Positions 35,640-46,879 of a stretch of 64,000 bases of DNA are shown here, in pieces (within the stretch, counting starts at the first letter, position 1; each line of letters opens with the position of its first letter). Location of the stretch: NCBI GenBank assembly GCA_003255025.1, contig QANY01003900.1:2090690-2154689 (forward strand), written 5' to 3'. Under the pieces are notes generated by a model. The model was not told where the DNA came from. It did not search any database and saw only the letters and a program-made list of their open reading frames with translations. Source of the DNA: Datisca glomerata (lineage: Eukaryota; Streptophyta; Magnoliopsida; Cucurbitales; Datiscaceae). The translations under genes and the position numbers were made by a program.

Positions 35640-38600
35640 GGCTAAAATATTTGGATGAAATGGTACACTAACTTTTATTTGGATGAAATTCATCCATTAA
35701 CTTTAAATTTTATTTTGATTTAATCTTTCCGTCAATCTCCATTAATTTTTTCATTCACATAATTAATGTGGACGCCATGTAGATCACATTTGGATGGCAA
35801 ATGGCTCATTTAATTTTTCAAACTTTTTTTTGCTTTGTCTACCTTTCTATAAATTTTTTAATTAATTTTTAGAGTCCATTTGACTTCTCTCCTTCTGAAG
35901 TTTGCTGAGTTGAGCCATGGAGCACGTCGTCCACTGCTAATTGCTTAATGTTCTCGGATAGGGCCGGCTGGACCCTTAGGCATCAAACTTAAGTAGATGC
36001 GTAAGGCTCCCGCCATGAAAGGGCCCAGTTTGTGTGTATTTTCTTTTCCAATCCTAATTTTTTTCTTTTGCTTTTTCAAACTCCAGTTTTCTTTAGAACA
36101 TGTTTTTGTCATAAAATCTATATAAAGTCAAGTTAAATTTAATTTAGTTAGACAGAGGTTAAATCTACATTTAAAATAGATTTTAGTAATTTTAATTATA
36201 TGAAGAATTTTTCTACAATATTTTACGATAAATTATTCTAACTACTTAATTAGGTTAATATTTAAAAAAAAATTGACATATATTCATAAAATATTTAACG
36301 AGATAAAAAGAGTATAGCATTTTTTTACAAATGCATTTCTTAACTTTTTTTCGTGTGTAAACTTTCACAAAAAGATTCAATGTAGTAGTGAGATTAACCA
36401 TTGAAAAACATGTTACTTTGAATAAAATCATAATCAATAGCTATATATCTGACAAATAAAATTAAAAAAATAATTCTTTTTCTTAGAAAATAAATAACAG
36501 CCCTAATTTTAAGATTTTTGCCTAGAGTCACAATTAAGGTTGAGCCTCCCCTCCCCTGCTTCCGGACGCTAAAATGTAAAGACTAGAAGTCTGAGTCTGT
36601 TAGAAGCTACAGAGCTTGTTCGAAGCTCTCTTACATGATTTGTCGACAATGTTTTTTTGTTCCTCTGTCAAAGCTAGATGGGTTTGTTTAGCTTTGAAAG
36701 TTTTCCCTTTTTTTTTGTTCCTCACTTTCACTGTATGAATGAAATAAATAGTGTAAATGAGTTTAAGCAGAATGGTTCAAGTGTTTTTTACCTATTTAAA
36801 CAATTATGCTTAAACAAAATCTAGATAATGGATCAGTCTTTTGTGCTTTGGGACTCTATAGTCAAATCCTTTTGGTTGATGAAGAAACATAGGTGAAGTA
36901 CTTTATCAGAGAGTTGGGTCAGAAATTGTAAGCAGATATGGTAATTGCATCAACAACGTGTATAGAAAAGTGAAATTGAACGATCCAAACAATGGCAAAC
37001 AGAGCTCGGCTTAGGTGGAGGTTAAGAGGGTTATTTTTACAGTAACGAGCAGATTTCAATTTTGATTAGCATGAGAAGCAATTTCTTTAGCTACAATACT
37101 AATACACGGATTAATAAAGAAACACTTAACAACAGAGAAACTAGAAACAACTCTAGAACTAGTTTTTGAAAAATTATCTGAATTAACTCCAAGGGTAAGC
37201 AACAAATCCCACAGCTCCGAGCAAGGCGATTCGATCTCGATGGATGGCCAAAACTTGGAGAGACAATGATTTAATCCTTTAAGAAGAGCCATACCAAGAG
37301 CAGACGAAATTGGTTATGAGTTTGCCAAAACCTAACCACCTGCAAGGAATTCGCCGAGATTGCCTTTGTACACCCAACCGCAAGCCATCCCATTTGCCAT
37401 ATAAGACCAAGAAACATCCAAGTTAATTTTGACAAAATTGAGAGGAAGGGTAGACCACTTTTCCTAACATCGTTTATCAAAAACTTTTAAAGGGCCAACA
37501 AACACTCTAGACTTGTCGAGCAAGTGCTCTTGCTTCTGATGAAGTCTTAAATTTTGTTTTGCTGCCATGAAGTTCCTCACTTCACTTTTCCAGGCCAAAT
37601 TAACTCATTAAAATCCTCACACAAGCTTTTAAATATCAAGTCATTACGAGTTAGCCATAATCTCCATAAGCCATATACGACAGCTCGAGCTATATCAATA
37701 AAATGAGGTTGTCACTTTGCTCTCTTTATAAGATTATTCCAAATTTCTAGCCTGATGAGGAAGGGCTCGTAGGCAAAAATTCGGGTATGCCATGGCAAGA
37801 TTTCTTTTCTTCAAATTATGTCTAGTAGGCAAAAGTTTGTTCAACAATCTCCACATAAAAGTTCTGATTTTAGGAGCAACATCTAGAAAATTCTGATTTT
37901 AGGAGCAAAATCTAGGTGTCAAACTGACTGCCATGAAAGATAGTTAAGAGGGTTATTACCTGACGAGGAAGGGCTGGCCAACCACATTTGTTTGCTTAAA
38001 AAAGCTATTCTGTAGCCCGAGCTGGTACTGTACACTCCATTCCTATTATAAACCCACCAACAAGCATCAAAATTCAAGTTTAAATGTGCAGAGATACAGA
38101 ATATGATATTTGCTTCCTCACGAGTAAAAATCTTGGTAATCATTTCCTTATTCCATCCCCCTCAATTGATCATTAAGTCCGCGACCCACTTAACCGAATC
38201 ATCTCTAGGGGATCAGGAATGAATCATGCTCTAGCCAAGGGCCTAGCCATATATTATTATTACGTCCATTCCTGAGCTTCCACATAAAACCCTCTAAAAG
38301 GAGGGATCTAGCCCACAACATGCTGCGTTAAGCCCAAGACGGCCTTGCTCCCAATTTAGCATGAAGGAAGCTAGTTTTGGGAAAATACTTATGCTTTAAA
38401 ACTTGAAAAAGAATGCTAGATGTGTTAGATAATAGGTACGAACAGTTTTTGGCTAGGAGAGCTTTATTGAAGCACCCAAAGTCTTTAAAATTCATCCTTA
38501 AATTTTGTCCTTGGTAAGTGAATCCCAAGACGTCTAATGAATTTTCCATTTGTTATCTGATGATCCCACCAAAATTGGCTCAGACAGTAGCAAATCTCTT

Positions 38601-39500
38601 TGTAATTTGTAGCTGTAAATTTAAAACATTGCATAAAGTACACCAAAAGGCCATAACTATTGTCTTAATAAAAGTTTCCTTACCTGTAGGGGATAAATAA
38701 TGTTCACCCCATCCATGGATACGGTTCTCAATGTTTCTCATGATATCATAAAAAGTCCACCTCTTTGATCCATCAAAAGCAGATGACAACCCCAAGTATT
38801 TACCAAAGCCAGCACATTGTGCAATATTGTTTAAAGAAGCAAGATGCTGCTGGAAATTCAAAGGGATATTAGGAGAAAAACAAATAGTGCTTTTTTGGAA
38901 GTTTACCATTTGACACGAGGCTGCACAGTACCCTTGGATGATCTTCTTTATTACAAGCACTTCTGACTTCATTGCTCTGCAAAAGATAACCGCATCATCT
39001 ACAAAAAATAAGTGTGAGATGGATGGATTTAAGTTTCTAGGGGAGAAACCATGCAATTTCTTTGCTGCCACAACTGCTAAAAATTGTTTTGATAGTACTT
39101 CTGCACATAAAATAAATAAATAGGGAGATAGGGAATCACCCTGTCTTATGCCTCTATTGTTAACTGGGAGAGCTCTCCATTGATAGTTACTGAGAAAGAC
39201 ACCGTTTTGACACCTTCCATCACCCTAGGAGTGGGTTGGCTTGGTGAAAACAAAAATAGGCTAAAAAGGTAAACAAAAGCTAATGAATGTTAAGGAAAAA
39301 TTAAATGAGACACTTGGCATCCATGTGTCGTCTAGACATCATTGTCAGCTATGTGTATGAAAATTTAACGAAGATGGATGAAAGAACTAAATAAAAAATA
39401 AAATATAAATTTAATGAATGAAATTTATCACAATGGAAATTAATGAGCAATTTTAATTTTTTTTATGAAAGTTAATGGATAAAAAATGTAATTTTATAAA
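35640..39500. mobile_element. TIR element with a LINE inside
   Basis: 35655-35850 and 39270-39470 are inverted copies (about two-thirds identical by eye): CATTAACTTTAAATTTTATT, ATTTTTTCATTCACATA and GGCTCATTTAATTTTTC on the left pair with related strings read inverted on the right. The enclosed 3.4 kb holds AT-rich DNA and a minus-strand LINE fragment. Element ends and target duplication could not be fixed; the right end lies close to element B. Confidence 0.5.
37050..39230 (-). pseudogene. LINE (L1-type) ORF2 fragment, 5'-truncated
   Basis: Reading the minus strand from 39230: RT block GIRQGDSLSPYLFILCAEVL, then SHLFFVDDAVIFCRAM (39030-38980; the catalytic FxDD appears as FVDD) and KSTICFSPNIPL, YLGLSSAFDGSKR. 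From 38143 to 37919 comes DACWWVYNRNGVYSTSSGYR, the zf-RVT upstream block. Near 37440-37330 is LNFVKINLDVSWSYMANGM, the RNase H start of plant L1 elements. Stops and shifts interrupt it, and the endonuclease and the RT N-terminal half are absent. Confidence 0.85.
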
Positions 39501-40320
39501 AAATTAATTAGGGCTTTTTGTTTACACTAATCATTACACAAAATTTGATCCTTACACTAGTTTTTGCTTACCCTGACCTCTGACCCACTTTTCACTAAAA
39601 TATAAATTTATGAAGTTACATGTTTACCCTTCATCTTATCTAAATATCTGCCCCACTCTCTAATGCTCTCTTTCTCTGTGATTTTGCTCTCTCTCTAAAA
39701 ATGAGGTTTTACCCATTTTTACGGACCCGAATCAGAAGACGAAGAAGACGACCTCAGCGTTCTTGCCAAAGAAGACGACTGAATCTCTACAACCCACCTC
39801 ATTTCACCTTCTTTATTTTTTATTTTTTCCACTTCTTCTTCGTTTTCTTCGTCGTCTTCTTCCTTCTTCATGCAATAGCAAATGATTGTTAGTTCTTCTT
39901 TCTGGAACATGTATAAGTTTTGTTTTCTTTTTTTCTGGAAAGCTTAAATTTTCATGAGTTTTTTCTGTTCATGAGTTTTCGGAAAATATTTATTTATTTA
40001 CTTTCTTCTTTTTGAAACGTTGTTTGAAATTTATTTATTGACATGATCACTACAAGATGATAGTATAGTGTAAATGACGTCTACACGAGCCCTTTGTAGT
40101 CATCATGTAGCCTACGCGATAGGTACACGAACCTCGTGTACACATCATGTACCCTATGTACTCTTCTGATTTTAATACAACAATATTAACAAAACCCATC
40201 TTTATTTTTTTTCATGCTTCATTTGCTTTATAAAATGTTGAAAAACCTATCTTCATGCTTTATGATTTTACAACTTTCTCATTCGTTGAAAAATCCACCT
40301 TCATGCTTCATTTGTTAACT

Positions 40321-40905
40321 TTGTACTACACAATGGCTACACGGCACCAGTGTACCCGCATAGTGTAAATTGCATGATGGCTACACGACGCCGTTGTACC
40401 CCTATCGTGTAAACTCCATGATGACTACACGATGCCAGGGTAGTCATCGTGTAGACTACACGATGAAAACACGACGCCCGTGTACCCCTACCGTGTAGAC
40501 TGCACGATGACTAGACGACGCCAATGTAGTCATCGTGTAGACTGCACGATGGTAATACGATGCCCGTGTACCCCCATCGCGTAGACTGCACGATGGCTAA
40601 ACGACGCCAGTGTAATCATCGTGTAGACTACACGACGCTAGTGTACCCATCGCATAGGCTGCACGATGGCTACACAACGTCAGTATACCCATCGTGCAGA
40701 CTAGTGTACTCATCGTGTAGTTTACACGACGCTAGTGTACCTTCATCGTGTAGACTGCGAGATGGCTACACGACGCCAGTGTAGCCCTCGTGTAGATTGC
40801 ACGATGGATATACGAGGTGAGTATACTCATCGTGTAGTCTACACGATGATTACGTGACGCTAGTGCACCCCCATCATGTAGACTACACGACCCCCGTGTA
40901 CCCAA
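40321..40905. repeat. Palindromic array in element B
   Basis: Runs of the 21-nt near-palindrome (arm CATCGTGTAG, one base, arm CTACACGATG) separated by GCTACACGACG and CCAGTGTACC-like spacers. Starts measured at 40445, 40489, 40531, 40575, 40617 and 40648 give steps of 44, 42, 44, 42 and 31 bp. A degenerate prelude lies at 40048-40160. Confidence 0.9.
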
Positions 40906-41149
40906 AAGTGCTTAAAATAATGTTTTTTGAGCCTAAACTATGTTGTGATGGGTAAACCCAAGCACACATGTAGATCTCAGAATAAGCTTCAATTTGATAT
41001 CTTACAGGCCACATGGTTCAACCCAAGTCAAAAGTTATGCCCTCTAGAAGTTTATCGAATCGGAAACATTAAAAATTTTAATGGATTTTTCAAATATTTG
41101 AGACTATATTTTATTCTTCAATTTCAAAAATATTCTTGATAGAAGATGC

Positions 41150-41275
41150 TCGTGTAGCCATCGTATAGTCTACATTATGGCTACACGATACCCGTGTACC
41201 CGAGCGTCGTGTAGTCTACACGATAGCAACACGATGTTAGTCAACCTATCACGTAGTCAACAAGAGAGGAGAATA
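41150..41275. repeat. Small second palindromic array in element B
   Basis: Two to three diverged units of the same motif just after the conserved core. Confidence 0.75.
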
Positions 41276-42024
41276 AAAGTATAACAATGTAATATTTACT
41301 TCTTGTAGTCTATACTATAGGGGAAGAAAATCAGCATCTGATTACCTCCCTGCACTACTGGAGAATCTGAAGTAAATTATAAATAAATTGAAACAATTTT
41401 CCGCTATCCCCAGGCTTAAAATTACTAGCTTCCTCTGCCATAAAATTGCATGTTTAAGAATATAAGAAATTATCAATAGAAAAACAAATAAAACCACGTG
41501 AATGACACTTCAAAAATGAAACGTCGAAAGATTAAAAAAAAGTGAAACGTCAAACTAGAAGAAGAAATTACTGCTAAAAATGGGCAAAAACTCATTTTCA
41601 GATCTGGGGTCAGATCTGGTTTGTCGCCAGATCTGGAGACGAAGAAGAAAAAGAAGAAGAAGTCGAAAAAATGAAAAATGAAGAAGGAGAAATTATTTGG
41701 GTTGCAGAGATTCGATCATCTTCTTTGGCAAGAACACTGAAGTCAGCTTCTTCATCTTTTGGTTTAAATGTGTAAAACTGGGCAAAAACTCATTTTCAGA
41801 GAGAGAGAGAGTAAAAGCACAAAGAAAAAGAGAGTGTGTCAGATATTTGGATAAGGTGAAGGATAAACATGTAACTTTACAAATGTATTTTGAATAAAAA
41901 GCGGGCCCCGTCAGGGTAAGCAAAAATTAGTGTACTTGTCGAATTCTACAAAATATTTAGTGTAGGGGTCTACTTTACAAAAAGACCCCAATTAATTAAT
42001 TCCATAAAATTCATCAATAAGAAT

Positions 42025-44093
42025 GAGTGTTTTGCTAAACTAGACCCCTAGACTAACTATTTTGCAAAAAAGGGACCCATACACTAATTTTTGTTTCCCC
42101 TGGCCCCTGACCCACATTTCACTCAAAATATATATATGAAATTATATGTTTACCCTTCACCTCATTTCTCCTTCTTTTGTTTTCATTTTTTCCACTTCTT
42201 CTTCGTTTTCTTCTATGTTTTCTTCTTCATTTTCTTCTTCGTCTTCTTCTTCAACTTCTTACTTCTTCACGTAACAGCAATGTATTTATTTACTTTCTTC
42301 TTCATGTTCATGAATTTTCTAAGAATATTTTTTTTTTCTGAAAATGAGTTTTTGCCCATTTTTACAGATCTGAACCAGAAGATCTGACGACAACTCTGAA
42401 ATGAAAATGGGGTTTTGTTCTATTTTTACAGATTTGAACCATATCTAGCCACAAACCAGATCTGAAAATGAGTTTTACCCATTTTGGGTAGCAATTCGTT
42501 CTTCTAGTTCTTTTTTAATCCTTTGACGTTTTATTTTTAGAGTGTCATTCATGGAGGTACACTAGAGTCATGTAACTATCGTGTAGTCATCGTGTAGACT
42601 ACGCGACGGGTATACTGGCATCGTGTAGTCTACACGATGGGTACACTGGCATCATGTAGTCTACGCGACGTTAGTGTAGCCATCATGTAGTCTACACGAT
42701 AACTACATGACGCTAGAATACTTATCGTGTAGATTACACGATAGCTACACGATGTCAGTGTAGCCATCGTGTACTATACACGTGCTAGTGTAGCCATCAT
42801 GTAGTCTACACGATGGCTACACGACGCTAGTGTACTCATCGTGTAGAATACACGATAGTGTGACGCTAGTATAGTCATCGTGTAGTCTACACGATGCTAG
42901 TGAACTCATCGCGTAAACTACTTGATGACTATACGATGTCGGTGTAGCCATCGTATAATATATATTGTAGTCATCGTATAGTCTACACAACATCAGTGTA
43001 GCCATCGTGTAGTGTAGTCATCGTATAGTTTACACGATGCTAGTGTACTCATCGTGTAAACTACACGATGACTACACGATGCCAGTGTAGCCACCATGTA
43101 ATATATAGTGTAGCCATCGTATAGTCTACACGCGGTGAGTGTAGATATCGTGTAGTCTACACGATGGATACATTGACATCATGTAAACTACGTGTATACT
43201 ACATGATGGCTACATTGGCTTCATGTAGCCATCGTGTAGACTACGCGATGGCTACTCTAGCGTCGTGTAGACTACGTATATACTACACGATGTCAGTGTA
43301 CCGATCATGTACACTACACGATAGATACACGACGCTATTGTACCGATCATGTACATTACACGATGACTGCACAGTGCCAGCGTACCGATCATGTACACTA
43401 CACGATGACTACACAATACCAGTGTACCGATCATGTACACCACACGATGCCAATGTACACATCGTGTAGACTACACGATGACTACACGATGCTAGTGTAC
43501 CCATCCTGTAGACTACCCAATGGCTACACGATGAAAAATGTTGAGGGATTAAAAAAAAGTAAAATGTAAAAAAAGAACTAGAATAAGGAATTGCTACCCA
43601 AAAGTGGGTAAAAATCCATTTTCAGATCTGGTTTGTTGGTAGATATGGTTCATATCTGTAAAAATAGGAAAAAACCAATTGTTAGATCTGAGTCAGATCT
43701 TCTGGTTCAGATATGTAAAAATGGGCAAAATCCCATTTTTTTAGATCCGGTTTGTGACTAGTATGATCGAGACATGTAAATATAGGCAACAAATCATTTT
43801 CAGAAAAAAAATATTCTCAAAAAATTCATAAACATAAAAGAGAAAATAAATAAATATTTTGATGTTGCATGAAGATGTGAGAAGATGAAGAAGAAGATGA
43901 AGAAGAAGAAAACGAATAAGAAGTGGAAAAAATGAAAAACAAATAAGGAGAAATGAGGTGAAGGGTAAACATATAACTTTCAAAATATATTTTAAGTAGA
44001 AAGTACACCAAGGGTTAAAAGAAATAAAAATTAGTATGTGAGTGTATTTTTATAAAATGATTAGTATAAGTGTCTAGTTTAACAAAAAAATCT
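42025..44093. mobile_element. Array-bearing MULE-like element C
   Basis: Left end GAGTGTTTTGCTAAACTAGA, right end inverted AGATTTTTTTGTTAAACTAG, continuing as in A and B. The flanks AATAAGAAT (42016-42024) and ATTAAGAAT (44094-44102) make a 9-bp duplication with one mismatch. The interior is a pyrimidine-rich arm, a nearly 1-kb palindromic array (42555-43535) and a purine-rich arm with AGATCTG motifs. It lacks the 200-bp core of A and B. It begins only 26 bp after the target-site copy of B and ends about 290 bp before the gene 3 start codon. Confidence 0.85.
42555..43535. repeat. Long palindromic array in element C (20+ units)
   Basis: Starts measured at 42619, 42650, 42681, 42723, 42765, 42795, 42837 and 42876 give steps of 31, 31, 42, 42, 30, 42 and 39 bp. 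Units keep the CGTGTAG / CTACACG core. Open frames on both strands (for example 43164-43469 plus) are translated repeat, since 42 is divisible by 3. Confidence 0.9.
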
Positions 44094-44157
44094 ATTAAGA
44101 ATAAGAAAAAAGAAAGGAAAAAGGTTTTATATTCATTCGACGCCATTTTCAACCTCG

Positions 44158-44227
44158 CTCTTACAGTTAGTACCGAAAGAGAGATTATCTCCACGTTTCA
44201 CGTTGTTCAAAACTCCACACTTCTGAG
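44158..44227 (+). promoter_or_regulatory. Probable start region and 5' UTR exon of gene 3
   Basis: A TTTTATATTC TATA-like box lies near 44124-44133, about 30 bp inside unique sequence after element C. A UTR exon would run to TTCTGAG at 44227, followed by GTAATG. The partner acceptor TTTATTAG ends at 44368, 14 bp before the ATG. Confidence 0.4.
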
Positions 44228-44382
44228 GTAATGTAGGATGGTTCTATCAGTTCGCTTCTTTCCAAGGATTTATTCATTCATATCGTGCTTAGTTTTTTTT
44301 TTATAATTTGCCAAATTAGGGTTTTGATTTTGTTTGCGGTCACCGTTTTCCGATCCCCATTTTATTAGGAAATAGTGAAAGC

Positions 44383-46479
44383 ATGGGAGGTGAACATGGC
44401 CATGGAGAGGGTGGAGCGCACGGAGACTTTAGGGCCAAGGTATGGAGCATGAGTGGAGGACCTAACTGCAGGCCCAAACATTGGAAGCGTAACACGGCCC
44501 TCGCCATGGCTGGCATCGTCCTCATTTGCATTCCAATTGCTATGAAATCTGCCGAGCTCGAGGTTTCTCTCCCCCCCCCCCTTTTTACCGTGTTCCTTTT
44601 TTCCTTTTAGTTAATTTTTTGTCTTATTAGTATATTTTGGCCAGCTTGAGGCTTGCGATTTCTGTTCTTCTGATTTTTGGTTAAAATGTTGACTTTCTTC
44701 TGATTGACGGGAAAGTAAAAGGAGTTACTGTGGAGAAGTTCATTTAAGACTGTCTTTTATATGGGACTAGATTGGATTAAATCTCAACTAAAGAGATAGG
44801 ACTGCACTTGGCCGACTTGGTTTGGTTGAGTTTAATTGTTATATTCTGGAAATCTAAAAAATGTGAAAATGCTGTTCATATCTATGTTTTGTTTTCTTTT
44901 GTGATTTGTCCTTCTATCCTGCCATTAAAGAGGCTGATGAATATTCTGGATTATCTTACTGTTACCAAGCAAAGTTTTCGAGTACCTTTCCTATGGAATG
45001 ATAATTCTCTTACTGCCCTTTATACTAAATTAATACCACAAACTTCGACAACTCGTTCTGTAAGATTGTTGCAACATGGCTGTAAGTTAATTTGATTCGA
45101 GGTCATTCCCCACCCCCTTAGTTTGACATATAGCATCAAATCAAAAAGAAATCTCCCATTGTTAAGGTTTCTATGACTGGAATGGCTTACAAAGTTGCAG
45201 CTCCAAATAAAGAACGCTGCCTATACGGGAGCTCTCGTGGAAAAGACATGCAATTGGCTCCTTTATGGCCTTCAAGGGCAAGGGCTCAAAGCATGTACCA
45301 GATGATGAAATACAACCAGTGGTTTCTCATCAAAAGAAAATGCAACCAGTGGTTGGCTCTCTTGTCAAAAGAAAGATGTTACTTTCTGTTTTTGTTAGCG
45401 AATATTCTAAGTTCCTTGATCTTAAGGTGTTGAGTTGTTATAAATGCACTCCTAAACCTCTCACATATATAGGAAAAACAATTGGTTCGATCCACTAGTT
45501 GAATTCGCCATTTTGCTATTTCCTCTAGAAGAAGTTCCTCATGACTTTTTCTAATTTATGAGAGCCTAATAAAATACTAGGTGAATTATGATATTTTCTC
45601 ATTTCAAGTTTTGTGGGTATAAATTCTCAATGGTCCAAAGTTTATGAGTGTAAGTTGAATTTAGCACCAATTGTTTTGAAAACATTGCTCCACCATAAAA
45701 AACTTCATCAGCATAGTAAATTAGACAAAATTAGAATTACACTATTTATACCTCTGCCCACCTCAAATTTTTTAGATCCTCGTTGTTAAATATACCAATG
45801 TTCAGTAGTACTTAAGAATCAGGAAGTCAGCTAGTCTGATATACTGGTCGTTGATATCGAAGAAGTACATGATACCGATTAGTTTTATCATTTTAGATAT
45901 GACTCTCTTGGAGGTAATGTTGTGTCTTTTGCAAGACCATATTGATCAATCTTGTTATGAGCTAGAATCTTTTCATATGTTTTTGACCTTTGATTGTACA
46001 AAAAAAGAGCAAGACATACTCGCAGTTTGCCTGCAATTAGAATGATATGGCCTTCAGATGTCATTCAGCTGCTAGTTGCCATGATCGTTTATTTTACAAG
46101 AATTAGAAATGTTGATTTCCTTTATTTTTTCGTTTTCTTGAATACCTTGTGTGGTTGATTTTTCTGCCATCATTTTTCAATTTTGTCCATGGATTTTTCA
46201 TCTATAGTGCTCGGGGCATCAACATGAATTCTGTTTTCTGGTATGCCATGGATTATCCTTGTCATTATCAGTTAATTTCCGATGCTGTCATATTCTTTGG
46301 TAGGAGGTTACTTAATTATGTGCGTCGAAGTTAAATGATTAAAAATCATTTTTAGTGTCTGATGTGTCAAAAAGAACCAATCTAATAAAATTCTTTTGCT
46401 GCAGCAACGGCCACATCTTCCTGTGCGTCCGATTCCTTCACAGCTATGGTGCAAGAACTTTGGAAATAAAGAGTACTAA
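44383..46479 (+). CDS. Gene 3: small one-helix protein, complex I accessory subunit-like
   Basis: Exons 44383-44562 and 46405-46479 join in frame (255 bp, 84 residues) with GT/AG borders. The N-terminus is Gly/His-rich (MGGEHGHGEGGAHGD). Then come KVWSMSGGPNCRPKHWKRN, one helix at about 38-53 (TALAMAGIVLICIPIAM), and a conserved basic tail (RPHLPVRPIPSQLWCKNFG). From memory this matches a small plant mitochondrial complex I membrane-arm protein (At4g00585-like), which would sit in the inner membrane; there is no cleavable presequence. The 1.84-kb intron has no recognisable gene. The start is set by the family's Gly/His N-terminus. Confidence 0.85.
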
Positions 46480-46879
46480 TCTCTCCCAAACTATTGAAGA
46501 TAATGATACCAAGTAGAAATTGTGTTTCTAGATCTTGCTGTTTGGCCTTCCCTACCTTGGTTCTGTAGTTGCGGAGCATGTGTAATCTACTAAACTCGGG
46601 GATGGTTTTTTTTTTTCTCTTTTCCAAGAATTGAATCTACCATTCTGGTAGTGATTGTATTGGTTACAAATACAAATAAGCTGCAACTGTTTCGATTGTG
46701 TTTTGTTGAATGGTCAAATTTTTCTAGTTGTACTGTATTTATTTCGTGTTTCAATCTCAGCGATATCATCCTGGTGCAGAATTTCTTACTTAGAGAATCC
46801 GGCAGGGCCGTAGCCAGTCAGTATTATTAGCCTTAAACATTCGCTGAACTCTGTTTTCTTTTATGCAACGAAATATTTG

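Larger units (their letters stand above)
39511..41989. mobile_element. Array-bearing MULE-like element B
   Basis: Inverted ends of about 150 bp: left GGGCTTTTTGTTTACACTAA, right inverted GGGGTCTTTTTGTAAAG, both running into TACACTA(A/G)TTTTTGCTTACCC and the GAAGTTACATGTTTACCCTTC block. A perfect 9-bp target duplication AATTAATTA flanks it (39502-39510, 41990-41998). Inside: pyrimidine-rich arm, palindromic array (40321-40905), the 200-bp core shared with element A (40955-41160), a second small array, a block related to the inverse of 12950-13010 in A, and a purine-rich arm. No transposase. Confidence 0.88.

Noticed and set aside
42091..42387. Phe-rich 98-codon frame in element C
   Set aside because: Translation of the pyrimidine-rich arm next to the left TIR.
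43164..43469. 101-codon frame and other frames in the arrays
   Set aside because: They are translated 42-bp repeats, open on both strands because 42 is divisible by 3 and the repeat lacks stops. No start context or conserved protein.
40321..43535. CRISPR-like regular repeats
   Set aside because: Regular short palindromic repeats in a plant nuclear context inside TIR elements. The spacers are themselves repeated and no cas genes exist, so this is not CRISPR.
45173..45433. Frame in the gene 3 intron
   Set aside because: No recognised domain; it lies between exons that splice cleanly, so it is treated as intron sequence.
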